From contig JACONQ010000001.1 in NCBI GenBank assembly GCA_014281115.1, forward strand, positions 3,348,001 to 3,412,000: a stretch of 64,000 bases of DNA. The letters run 5' to 3'. The DNA is from Laburnicola sp. R22_1. Taxonomy: Eukaryota > Ascomycota > Dothideomycetes > Pleosporales > Didymosphaeriaceae. Position numbers and translations under genes: made by a program. Positions 35,997 through 46,642 of the stretch are shown here, piece by piece. Position 1 is the first letter of the stretch, and each line of letters opens with the position of its first letter. The notes under the pieces are model-generated. The model had not been told where the DNA came from. It searched no databases and saw only the letters and a program-made list of their open reading frames with translations.

Positions 35997-38900
35997 ATGG
36001 CGCAGATCGGGCGCTACCGCTTTCTTACGATAGCGGTGGTCTTTCATCTGATCTACATTTACAGGTGCGTTCCGATGCGCTCGGAAACAGCAGCCGCTAA
36101 CATGCGCATAGCATTTTCTCGATTTATTTCGTGAGCCCGATTGTCCATGGCATGCGAGAGCATCGCTTCGAGAAGCAGGAAGCGCCTGCGAAACGATTGG
36201 TGCTGTTCGTTGGTCAGTCAATTGCTGCGTCTAATTGTGGTTGCTGTGGCTGATCGAAAATGTAGGCGACGGCCTCCGCGCCGACAAGGCATTTCAGTCG
36301 TTTCCTGACCCGAAGCCTTCAGAGCCCGATTCTGAAGATGCAAAAGTTCCCCGTCCACTTGCGCCGTTCCTCCGCTCCCGCGTCCTCGACCATGGCACCT
36401 TCGGCGTCTCTCACACTCGCGTCCCTACCGAATCCCGTCCCGGCCACGTCGCGCTCATTGCCGGACTATATGAGGATGTGTCGGCGGTTATGACGGGGTG
36501 GAAGCTGAACCCGGTGAATTTTGACAGTGTCTTCAATCGCAGCAGGCACACGTGGAGCTGGGGCAGTCCGGACATCCTTCCCATGTTCGAACAGGGTGCG
36601 GTACCGGGGAGAGTGTATGCGGACACATATGGCGCCAATTTTGAGGACAATTCGAAAGACGCTTGGGTGCTGGATACGTGGGTGTTCGACAAGGTCAAGG
36701 CCATGTTCGCGGAGGCGAAGACAAATGCAACGTTAGACGCAGAATTGCGCAAAGAAAAGAATGTATTTTTCCTGCATCTGCTTGGTCTGGATACCACAGG
36801 ACACTCCCACCGGCCGTATTCGTGGCAATATCTCCATAACATCCAGATTGTGGACCAGGGCGTACAGGAGATGACGCGGCTCATTGAGGAGTTCTACGAT
36901 GACGGAAAGACGGCATTCGTGTTCACGGCGGATCATGGGATGAGCGATTGGGGCAGCCACGGAGATGGACACCCAGACAATACGCGCACGCCATTGATTG
37001 CTTGGGGGTCTGGTGTTGCAGCGCCGGTGGTGAACAAGTCTGGGACTGCACACGGCCACGAGGATGGCTTCTCGGCCGACTGGGAGCTGGATCATATTCA
37101 GCGACACGATGTCGCGCAAGCCGATGTCGCTGCGCTCATGGCCTACCTGGTTGGCCTGGCATTTCCGACAAACTCGGTCGGGAAGCTGCCCCTTTCCTAT
37201 CTCGACACGGATCAAAGATCCAAGGCTCAAGCTCTTCTTGTGAATGCCGAAGAGATACTGGAAATGTATCACGTAAAAGAGGAGCTGAAAAAGTCTACTG
37301 AGCTCCGCTACAAACCTTTTGCGGGACTGGGTGACGAGACACACTCGGTCGAATACCGCATATCACAGATTCAGAAAGCGATCGACGACGGCGATTCCGA
37401 CGATGCCATCCGCCAAAGCAATGAGCTCATTCAACTTGGACTACAGGGTCTTCGATACCTTCAGACCTATGACTGGCTCTTTCTCCGGACTTTGGTGACT
37501 GCTGGCTATCTTGGCTGGATCGCATTCGCTATCACCACAGTCATTGACCTTCATGTGCTGCATGGCCAATCCGAGACAGTCCGGACCACGCCGAGCTTGA
37601 TGTTCTTTTCCTCGATACTAGTGCTCTTGTACTCTATGCTTTTCAAGCAACAGTCCCCCTGGATCTATTACGGCTACGCTCTCTTTCCCATCATGTTCTG
37701 GGAAGAAGTCTGGGCTCGTCTTCCAGCTATCATCAAGGGCGGCAAAGTGCTCTTCGCGGGCGTAAATTCGCCCACAGATATTATTAAGCTAGTCTTATCT
37801 ACAGTCGGTTTCTTTGGCCTTCTCGTTGCATTGGTAAGTTGAGTTCTGTTTCCTTCGATGCGCACCGGCTCATGATATTCTAGGTCGAAAGCTACTTTAC
37901 GCGAGAGATCTACACTGTCTGCTACCTGTTAGCAACGACCTGGCCCGCCTTCTATGGTCAGAGTTTCGTGCAGCAAAATGTTTTCGCTGTCATTTCGTGG
38001 GTTGTCTCCTGCATGCTGATGAGTGCATTCACACTGCTTCCAGCAAACAAGGCAGAGAACCTGAATTACATGTAAGCAGTTGAACTCGGCTTTCGACTTG
38101 GTGCTAACGGTCCCGACAGCTTGTATGGTGGAGGGCTCATGTTTGCCGTTGGCGCACTCTATCTGCTTTTCGACAAAAGTATCCTCACTGATCAAAAGTC
38201 GGCTGATTCAAAGCTGGCCAGACCGGAACTCGATGTCACGTCGCGGACCATTCTCGGTGTGCAGACGGGATTAGTCGCCCTTGCTATGGCTGTTACCAGA
38301 TCCAGCGTCATCACCCTACAAGCGCGACAAGGACTGGGGGCTGGCAACATTTACGTCGGATGGTTCACGCTTGGTACGTCTTCTCTGGAAATGAAGTGGG
38401 CTTGCTAACGGACGCAGTGGCTTCACTTATCCTCCCTTTTGCATATGCGCGACAGCCCAACCAACACTACCTCCATCGATTGGTTGTCATCTTCCTCCAG
38501 TTTGCGCCTACCTTCATCATCCTCACCATCTCCTTTGAAGGTCTCTTCTACTTTGCCTTTTGTTCATGTCTCTTCAGCTGGATGCGCCTGGAGCACAAAG
38601 TCTACCTCCACAGGTCGAGACTACCAAACAAAGATGCGGGCGCAGCGGACCCGCTCAAACCAGCCGTGGCTGCGGCGATGCAAACGGGCGCCTACCGATC
38701 TCTCAGGCTTGCAGACGCTCGGATAGCCCTCTTCTTTTTCTTCTTCATCCAGTCGGCATTCTTCAGCGCGAGCAACATCGCATCCGTGTCGTCTTTTTCG
38801 CTAGACGCCGTGTACCGACTGGTACCCGTCTTCGACCCCTTCTCGCAGGGGGCGCTTCTCATGCTTAAGCTCATGGTACCCTTTGCGGCGCTTAGCGCCA

Positions 38901-39223
38901 ACTTTGGGCTTCTCAACCGCAGGCTAGGCGTGGCGCCGTCGGCGCTCTTCATGGTAGTCATGGCGGTTAGTGATGTCATGACGCTGTCCTTCTTCTACAA
39001 GGTGAAGGACGAGGGCAGCTGGCTGGACATTGGCACCACGATTAGTCACTTTGTGATTGCGAGCTTGCTCGGGGTTTTTGTGGCGGGGCTGGAACTCGTC
39101 TCTGAGCATATCATGGGCGGGGTGGAGTTTGATGACAGTAGGGTGGAGACGGCGAACGGAAAGGCGCAGAACGGGCAGGTTCATGGGAACGGAAAGCACG
39201 GTGTGGGTGTAACTTCGCAGTAG
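35997..39223 (+). CDS. MCD4: GPI ethanolamine phosphate transferase 1
   Basis: Six exons: 35997-36064, 36112-36212, 36266-37833, 37884-38071, 38120-38373 and 38418-39223; 994 aa. The enzyme adds phosphoethanolamine to the first mannose of the GPI precursor in the ER. An N-terminal signal-anchor helix precedes the alkaline-phosphatase-like catalytic domain, with metal/nucleophile motifs GDGLRAD, THTRVPTESRPGH-type (SHTRVPTESRPGHVALIAG), LLGLDTTGHSHRPYS and TADHGMSDWGSHGDGHPDN. The C-terminal half is a multi-spanning membrane domain. It ends near a GA-rich minisatellite. All junctions keep frame. Confidence 0.95.
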
Positions 39224-39269
39224 ATTTGTGGTAGAATCAATTGCATGACAGATGTTTGGATGTGTGTGC

Positions 39270-39440
39270 GTGGAGAGGGAGAGGGAGAGGGAGCGGGGAG
39301 AGGGAGAAGGAGCGGGGAGAGGGAGAGGGAGCGGGGAGAGGGAGAGGGAGCGGGGAGAGGGAGAGGGAGCGGGGAGAGGGAGAGGGAGCGGGGAGAGGGA
39401 GAGGGAGCGGGGAGAGGGAGAGGGAGCGGGGAGAGGGAGA
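39270..39440 (+). repeat. GA-rich minisatellite, 19-bp period, about nine copies
   Basis: The unit GGAGCGGGGAGAGGGAGAG repeats with minor variants in the first units. Because 19 is not a multiple of 3 and the unit has no stop, several frames stay open across it on both strands. That is composition, not coding evidence. It lies between the MCD4 stop and the next ATG, about 380 bp upstream of 39816. Confidence 0.93.
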
Positions 39441-39815
39441 CCATGGCGGGCGCTCGGACCAGCTCGGGCTCCGGTACCCTCGGCGCCCTCCGCCAGGGCC
39501 CGCAGCCTGCCGTTGTGTATTTGGATGCGCATTGCGTATCCTGGGGTACCACGCTGCACACTGCATGGCAAAGGACAGGAGCTCGCGCGTACCGAGACAG
39601 AACTCCTGTGCGAGCGCCACACACGCCGGGTCACGCCGCAGCACTAGCTGGGGTCCCAACCTCGCGCAAGCCTCCCGAATATTACTCCCAGCGGCCCAGC
39701 CTCCTCTTCCGCCCATCGCGCCTCCCCTGAGCTGCCTCTCTCCTGTCGCGGCGCAGCGTCTTATATTGCAGACCACCCGCGCGCGCCCCCTCCGACTCTC
39801 TTTTCTCCCTGCATT

Positions 39816-40893
39816 ATGTTCTTCAAACGCCGCTCCCGCGCCAACAGCTACATTGACAACGACCCGCCCGCGCGCTCCCAGTCCTACGACGACTACGAGA
39901 AGAGGCCCGACTCGTCGCACACGCAGCCGCAGCCACAGCCGCAGCAACAGCCGCACCAGCACGTCTCGTCACCCACCGAGCAGGAAATGTATCCGCGCCC
40001 CCAGCAGCCGCAGGAGGCCCAGTTCCCGCGCGGACTCCCCAATGGCATGAACGGCCTGTCCATGGGCCAGCCGACGCCGCCCATCAGCTCGGGGAAGCCC
40101 GAGCCCATGCCAGATCTGCTCGCCCAGGCCTTCAACCAGGCCGTCCGGCCCTACACGGACAAGATCGAGGTGCTCGAGAACCAGCTCGCCGACATGCAGG
40201 CCTGGGTCGAGCAGCTGGAGCAGCAGCGCGCCGAGGTGCACAGCTGGATCGACAAGCGCGGACTGCGCCCAGGTACGCCCTTTGGCCTCTTTCTTCCACG
40301 CCAGGTAGCTGACAGCCGCAGACGTCCCGCCCTCGATCGCGAAGATCATGGACACCACCACCCCGGATGCCGCCGTCACCCTCAACGCCCAGCTGGACCG
40401 CAAGATCACAATCGTGAACTTCGACCTCCACCGCCTGCAGGACGACCTCAACGACTCCATCTCTTCCGCCCACTTCGCCTCCGCCATGCTCAAGTTCCTG
40501 CCCGACATCCAGCGGCTGGCGCTCCTTCCTGCCGGACCACGTCACGCTTTCGACCTCGTCCTCAAGCTCGGCGGCAACCTCAACTCGCACGGAGGTCTCG
40601 ACACGGGCGACGAAGAAGACCTGGCCGCCCGCCGCGACTTCTACGGCCGCCTTGACACCGCCATGGTTGACGTCGTCAGCAGACGCTTCGGCGAGGGCGA
40701 GGAATGGAACGTGCAGCGCGAAATCAAGCGCATCGAGAAGACGGCACAATATCTGGCGACGTATGGCATCAAGCCGTACTTTCCGCAGACGCTCGACGTG
40801 ATGCGGAGGGAGGTGGACTACAACAGGGGGGCCGGCCAGAACGGCGGAAACGGAGTGGCGAGTGAACAGACTTCGCCGCCGCGGTACCACTAA
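39816..40893 (+). CDS. Conserved hypothetical coiled-coil protein
   Basis: Exons 39816-40272 and 40322-40893 (intron GTACGC..CCGCAG) give 342 aa. The N-terminal 100 residues are Gln/Pro-rich and disordered (QPQPQPQQQPHQH). A coiled coil follows (IEVLENQLADMQAWVEQLEQ), then a mostly helical region (DRKITIVNFDLHRLQDDLND; REIKRIEKTAQYLATYGIKP). Both exons are GC-rich with strong third-position bias, supporting coding. No enzyme motif or membrane segment is seen and I do not recognise the family. Confidence 0.8.
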
Positions 40894-41526
40894 AAGCATA
40901 TGGGGTGGTGACACGCGGCTGACAGCGCAACAGCCAGAATGGTTGCGTCACCCCCCCACAAAGCAAGGACCAGCTCGAAAGCGCCCGAGGGCGGAATGTG
41001 ATCCTGGACCGAACGACCCCACACTATACCTCAGGGGGGTACGACAATCGGGCCCTCCTTTTCCCCCTTGCGCTTCGAGTTGATTCCTGGCTACGACCCC
41101 GTCTGCCCTTCCCATTCTTCGCGCTTCATTTCTCCACTGTATGCTTGGTCTCAATACTTTTCAATTTCAATAGGGGGCCATGGATGAAAAGAGGTAGCGT
41201 AACCATTTGTAATTTCTAGCCCACACGATGACGAATTTCCTTGCGGCATTGGCGTTTTTGGTGGGGATATCATTGGGTAAGGGAGGGGGTATTCATGTAT
41301 CGAGGAAATTTTTTGGGGATGCTTGGAGGGGAGCATCTGGGTGTAATTGGGACTGGGGGGAGGATGGGGGCGGTATATATGGTAGAGGACTGGAGGTGGG
41401 GTTGGGGAGTTTTGGGATTTGGGGGGCGAGATTGAGATTTTTGTGGGGTAGATTGAGGAAGATGAAGATGAAGACGAAGATGCTGACTGAGGTGGAGGTG
41501 GAAATTGTGGGGGAGGTTGCTTGGAT
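40894..41526. other. Intergenic, no supported gene
   Basis: The 3' flank is followed by G-rich DNA (41280-41460). One open frame from 41228 is Gly/Trp-rich because of base composition and is not called. Confidence 0.4.
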
Positions 41527-42145
41527 AAATGAATAGCTATTATTTTTTTATTCGTTTTCATTAGGCTATTCTCACTAAGAGGGATGTTAGCTGGCCATAG
41601 TAATTGTATATCGTATACGCTTAGCTATTAATCACGTAATATTAGTTTAGTGCACTATGCCCGTGCATATGTTAGTAACTACTTTATACTTATATGCTAT
41701 AAGTATATGTAACGCGTTAACTTGCTCGCAGGCAGCAACACTTATTGCTACTACAGCTCCCTACAAGTCCGCACTATAGGTTTAAATACCTAGTAACGCT
41801 TACTTATCGCATCCTCTATCTCCCTCTACTATGTTAGAATCGCTCTAGAAGTTAACGCGCCTTGCCTTTGCTATAGCACCCTAGCTATAGAGTGTACGCA
41901 TTAATAAAGCAGCAATACTATAATATGCTAAGACGCTAAGAGGCATGTTTAAAGAGATAGGTATATAGCACCTAAGAGGCCTACTAGATCTGCGCTAGGT
42001 GTAGACAGATCTCTAGATCGTCCAGCTTGAGGAGGTTGGCCTGTGGCTGCTATACCAGCAGTCACACGATAGTAACAGTCCGGCGTACGCGGCGTACGCA
42101 GCGGAGCTCCAGGACCTTCGCCTGCTGAAGAAAATGAATAGCTAT
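41527..42145 (-). mobile_element. LINE-like retroposon fragment (family B), RIP-eroded, 14-bp target duplication
   Basis: The insert 41541-42131 (591 bp) lies between perfect copies of AAATGAATAGCTAT (41527-41540 and 42132-42145). Its left end is T-rich, the complement of an A-tail, so the element points left. The tail-proximal 50 bp match the fragment at 33524-33582 but differ by C-to-T changes. The body is AT-rich with many TAG/TTA triplets, and no frame stays open. Confidence 0.87.
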
Positions 42146-43033
42146 AGTGGTGAGGAGGGAGCGTTTGGGTGGGGTGAATGAATGTGAAAGTTTATGTGTA
42201 TCTGTGCGTGCGTGTTAGGTGTCCTGTGTGTGTGCTGTGTGGTGAGTGTGTGTGTGTGTTGGGGCCCCTGGGGGAGTGAATGGATAGAGGAAGGAAATAT
42301 ATATAAATGCTACTGTGGATACTTGGGTACTAACAAAGAAATCATCGCAAATATGTAACCACCAAAGAAGTTAGAAGCCCCACTCTAGTAAACGGCGAGT
42401 AGATAACGGCGGGTGGAGATATTTCAAGCACTAGTACTACCTGTAGCCGCACTACCGACTGTCACGGCCCTTCCACGATTGAGTAAATAGATGGATAGAT
42501 AGGAGAATACTTTGATGGATCTGTTGATGGTTTGAGAGAGCGGTTGTGCCAACTTTATAGTTGGGGGTGGGTAGGCGGGGTGCGAGTCTGGCTATGTGTA
42601 GATGCCCTCTCTCCATGACGAATTCCAGCCTTTCGTGATACGTTTATTCTGGTACTATATCACGAATTGGAGAGGATGAATGAAGAAGACGCAAATATAC
42701 GCACTGCATGGTTGTAACGACAGAGCTGTGCAGACCCGCCTTACTTACCTTGCTTTACCTTACCTTGAAAGCTGTGTTATATTCGCCTCGAAGAAGAATG
42801 GCTAATAAGCAACAATGGGAGGAAGAGTGGAACAGTGGAATAGTGGGACATCACCAGCAGCCCCGCCAACAACGGTGCACACACACACACACACACAAAC
42901 AATCCCAAATATAGGTTCATATTCCAGGTTGTAACCAAACCCCATGGACATCAAAGTCCCAGTCCTATCCAACTCCCCTTTAATCCCCCGCCTGTTCCCC
43001 CCAGTCCCCCAACCCCCCGTTCTCCCCCAGCAC
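42146..43033. other. Intergenic, microsatellite-rich
   Basis: A TGTGTG tract lies near 42230-42265 and an ACACAC tract near 42876-42897. No supported gene is seen. Confidence 0.5.
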
Positions 43034-44039
43034 TCAGAAAACCCTCCTCAAAAGCACCCGAATAAACCCATCCTGCTTCGCCCGCGCCTTCTCCATGCGA
43101 TGCGCCGGCTTCATCGTATACCGCCTAAACTCGGCCTCAGTCTTGAATGTCAAGAGCGGCGTCCCGTTGTGCAGGTGGTCGACGAGGTTGACGAGGTTGA
43201 CGCGGATTTTGCGCGCCTTGAGGGCCTGTGGTACGTTTTTATGTTAGTTGGTTGGGCGTGTAGTGTAGTGCAGGGAGGTGAGTGGCCGGGGGTGGGGGGC
43301 GGTGAGTGAGTGAGGGAGGTGGGGTGAGGTGACGTTACTTACCTTCTTGCACTTCGTAATCGAAGTCAGCCCCTCAGCATCGATGCCAACGACGCGACAA
43401 AGCTCCTGCCACTTCGAAACGTCCTTGGTGTCGGTGCCGAACGCGTGGGCGAACTCGGACTCGACGGCTTCGCAACGGCGGCGTGATTTTTCTTTCTTGG
43501 ACCACCTGGGAAATGTAGCATGTTAGTAGGGCGTTCGTTTGTTTATACAGAGTGGATGTATAGAAAGAGGGACGACGGACCCCTCTTGGAGAGCGAGCTT
43601 GTTGAACTTGTTGATGAAGCCGGCGTCGACTGCTTCGGTGGAGAAGCCCTTGAATTGCGAAAAGTAGCCGCCTGAGCTCTCGGATGGGGGGGTGGCTGCG
43701 CCTGATGTACGGTTAGGTTAGTATGTCTCGGTCTCGTAAAGACTACGTGCTCTGGATAACACACCGGGGGTGGTGACGGTTGAGTTGGATTGCGGGGCTC
43801 CATCACGGGGAAGGGCAAGACCGCCCGAAGGAAGGACGCTCGCGGCAGATTTGTTGGCCTTGGAAGAATGACCACCACCTGCCTTGGGAGCAGCACTCGC
43901 AGCCTTGGGCACAGCTATACACAATCAATCGATCAGCATCGACAGTAACTAAGCAAAGAAGGAGCTTCGGAATCAACATACCATCATCCCCGCCGCCCGC
44001 TTTCTTCTGAGGCTTGGTCTTGGTCATTTTGTCTACCAT
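43034..44039 (-). CDS. Conserved hypothetical small basic protein
   Basis: Five exons: 44039-43982, 43914-43765, 43701-43581, 43505-43343 and 43225-43034; 227 aa. Starts at 44039 (MVDKMTKTKPQKK) or 44027 are both possible. A disordered Lys/Ala/Ser-rich N-terminus is followed by a folded-looking domain (YFSQFKGFSTEAVDAGFINK; WQELCRVVGIDAEGLTSITK; RVNLVNLVDHLHNGTPLLTF). Every junction keeps frame with consensus donors (GTATGT, GTGTGT, GTCCGT, GTAAGT). Function is unknown. The C-terminal sequence reads like a conserved fungal family I cannot name. Confidence 0.72.
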
Positions 44040-45290
44040 CACGTCAGTCGGTCTGTCCAATGCTCAGATGGCCGTCGAAGTTGAACAAGTTGAACAGGTA
44101 GAGTGCCAGAGCAAAAAAGCCCACGAGCAGGCTTCCATGTTTGCTTTATAAGGGCGCCGGACTGCTGCGCTGCGGACCGCTGCCAAGACCGGTGATAAAC
44201 ACCCTGCCTGCGGCGTGGTGCCGCTGTGAAAGCTCGTGCGCGCTTTACCTGGCAAACGCGTCGAGGCAGCAGCAACAACAAGGGTGGAAGGCAGAATGCC
44301 TATCTATCAAGACCTACAGCTATTTCCAAGGTTGCGTGTCCTTCCCCCAGAGCACAGCTTTGCCGCTCTGGGTTAGCGCGCGGGATAAGCAAGCAGTGGG
44401 CTCTGCTCCACTCCAGGCGAAGCGGACAGGTTACGGGCTTGGGGACGCGGAGGATATCGCAGGGCGAAGGAGGAGCAGATGGATGGATGTTTGGCGTACT
44501 CTCGGTGCGTGGACGGGAGCTGAGATGCGCGGTCGGAGCGCGGCTGCGGCTGCTGTCGCCGTGGAACGCGCCGCGTGTCCAGGTCGTGCCAGGCCAGGCC
44601 CGAATCAGGGGGTGGGACGGAATGTGCTCAAGTGGGATGCGATGTACGCGCATAGAGGCACTGCGGATGGACCGACTGTGCGCTGCTCTCCATGTCTTTT
44701 GGCAGAAGATCACGTACGACGGAGGCCTTCGTGTCATTTCACAAGCGTTCATGCGCGACGTCCGGACGCGGAGAGGCATTGCGGGGAGTCTTTCCGTGGG
44801 AGGGTTAGCGTACCGCCCACTCCACCCCGGACTACCTTCAAGGTAAGGCTCGTGAGCACGACGGTTGCTTGCATTGAAGACCGTACGTGATGTTTGAGGA
44901 ACTTGCGAAGATACGCTTGTGTTGCATAATGACGGTTTGATTTTGGTACCTTCGATGAAATCGCTTGAAGACAAACAGGACCTAGGATGCGACAACCGAT
45001 GCCAGTATGCTGAAATCACCCCAAATGAGCATGTCATCAGCTACCCCTTCACGGCTCGTGACATTTTCCATCATCCGACGGGCTCATCCGCACGTGTCAA
45101 GTGCCTAAATATGTTAGCATTCGAAGAGTGCTTAGATACGGGAGATTACATCAACATTACCACGGTATTCAAGTCGACATGTCGGTTCTTCAGAGTCCAC
45201 AAGACAGCGGCTCCGTTGGGCCTTTCATGCACCAGTCATTATAAGTTCCCCCAGAAAACATACTATAGGCAGAGAGTAACTCACAGTGGC
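44040..45290. other. Intergenic, no supported gene
   Basis: Between 44140 and 44890 several frames on both strands are open because the DNA is GC-rich. None has motifs or splice support, so none is called. Confidence 0.4.
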
Positions 45291-46424
45291 TCAATAGACT
45301 GGAGGCTGATCCTCTGCTAGGCGTACCTCGTCTGAAGGCTGATCCTCTGCTAGGTGTACCTCGTCTAAAGGCTGATCCTCTGCTAGGTGTACCTCATCTG
45401 AAGGCTGATCCTTTGCTAGGCGTACCTCGTCTGGAGACGGCGGTAATACAGAGAGACTGGGAACAGATGAATTTTCTCTAGCCATGGTTGTGATCGTCAA
45501 GGTAGCAGCGGGCGCTGTACCCTGAGCCCTAGCTCCGTAGGCCCTAGACGGAGATAGATTCTCCTTTAGACGATCAACCTCACGCGTGGCCTGCATGTTG
45601 GAGGGCGGGTCAGTCTTCATCGCCTGTGCATCGCGTGCTCTGGGCCAACTCACCGCGTCCGGAAAACTCGGTTGCATCACCGACGGCAGCTCCCAATACT
45701 CACTGGATTCCGTCGTGGAAGATTCCAACCAAGTTCTTGCCCTCGATGTGTCCGAATGTCCCGATGGCCATGACCGCGGACTCAAAGGCTCAGACTGTTG
45801 AATGCTCGCAGGTTGTGAATAATCAGGGCACTGGAACTTCGGCCGTGGTCCTCGAGATCGTTGGACTTTTTTCCCTCGCGTCAACAAGCGTCACTAAGGC
45901 TGCTCATAGGGTCATTATGCTTACCGCGAATTCCGTAAGGGTACTCCTCCTGGAAGCAGCTCTTCCAATGCATGCACCAAAGCTCGTCTCCGCCGGCCTA
46001 AGAACGCGTACATGATGAGCACATTTCATGCAATGTGTTTTGGGTCGACTCACCCAGTTGAAGTAGTGCACCGCAAGACGAGTAAATTCCGCTTTGGGTG
46101 TTGCATTGCCATTTAGCGTGAACGTAGTCCCCGCTGCCAACTGCGCGATATAAACGAATTGTTTGTGTTTCACTTCGGGGTCCATGATAGCGAGCGGTGG
46201 GGTGAAGCTGATCATCCGGTCTCGGAAAAGCTGAGATATATGCGCGAATGGTCCGGTAACGATGTAATCAGCTTGGTGAGTGATGCAAGACGGCAGGGAT
46301 ACAGAAGTAAAGGCAGGGCGTCCGTCATCCGTTGTATGCCTGAAGAGGAACGCGCAGACAGGTGATCGAGGTAAACGGAAAGAGCACTCACCAGAGCACC
46401 CACTGCAACTTCGGTCCTCGCCAT
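45291..46424 (-). CDS. Hypothetical protein with C-terminal 11-residue repeats
   Basis: Proposed exons 46424-46392, 46230-46054, 45949-45925 and 45865-45291 give 269 aa. The N-terminal half looks folded (FRDRMISFTPPLAIMDPEV; FVYIAQLAAGTTFTLNGNAT; TRLAVHYFNW|EEYPYGIRG). The rest is Ser/Pro-rich and ends in four copies of an acidic DEVHLAEDQPS-type repeat. Donors (GTGAGT, GTGAGT, GTAAGC) are good. The last acceptor (AAAAAAG) and the tiny third exon are less sure. No known domain is recognised. Confidence 0.5.
45304..45435 (-). repeat. 33-bp coding minisatellite, four copies
   Basis: Plus-strand units of GGCTGATCCTCTGCTAGG-type sequence lie at 45304, 45337, 45370 and 45403. They differ by single transitions. 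The 33-bp period preserves the frame and encodes DEV(R/H)LA(E/K)DQP(S/L/P). Confidence 0.93.
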
Positions 46425-46642
46425 ACGTAATACTATGCACAGGCAGCTCACAAACAAGAGGATTCTACAGAGGTTCCAAATACAAGCCTTCACCGAGCGC
46501 TGCCGTAATGCATATAGTAAAGGATAATTTCAACCTTAGGAATACCTGTCTCCAATGGCACCACCACAATCCGACCTTGCACACTCACAACACAGCTCCA
46601 ATCTAGTACACACCCTCAAAAAATCCCAGTCTATGTACTACT

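Noticed and set aside
39241..40050. Long overlapping open frames with Arg/Glu/Gly repeats on both strands near the minisatellite
   Set aside because: They arise because the 19-bp purine unit has no stops in any frame. The supported gene starts at 39816.
41228..41536. 102-codon Gly/Trp-rich frame
   Set aside because: Its composition follows G-rich low-complexity DNA, and it ends inside the target duplication of a retroposon.
44141..45037. Open frames of about 200-250 codons in several phases on both strands
   Set aside because: The DNA is GC-rich, all frames are open at once, no motif or splice signal favours one, and the peptide compositions look random.
45624..45653. Possible 30-nt intron (GTGAGT..CACAG) in the hypothetical gene at 45.3-46.4 kb
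   Set aside because: Shorter than normal fungal introns, and the frame stays open through it, so it was kept as exon.
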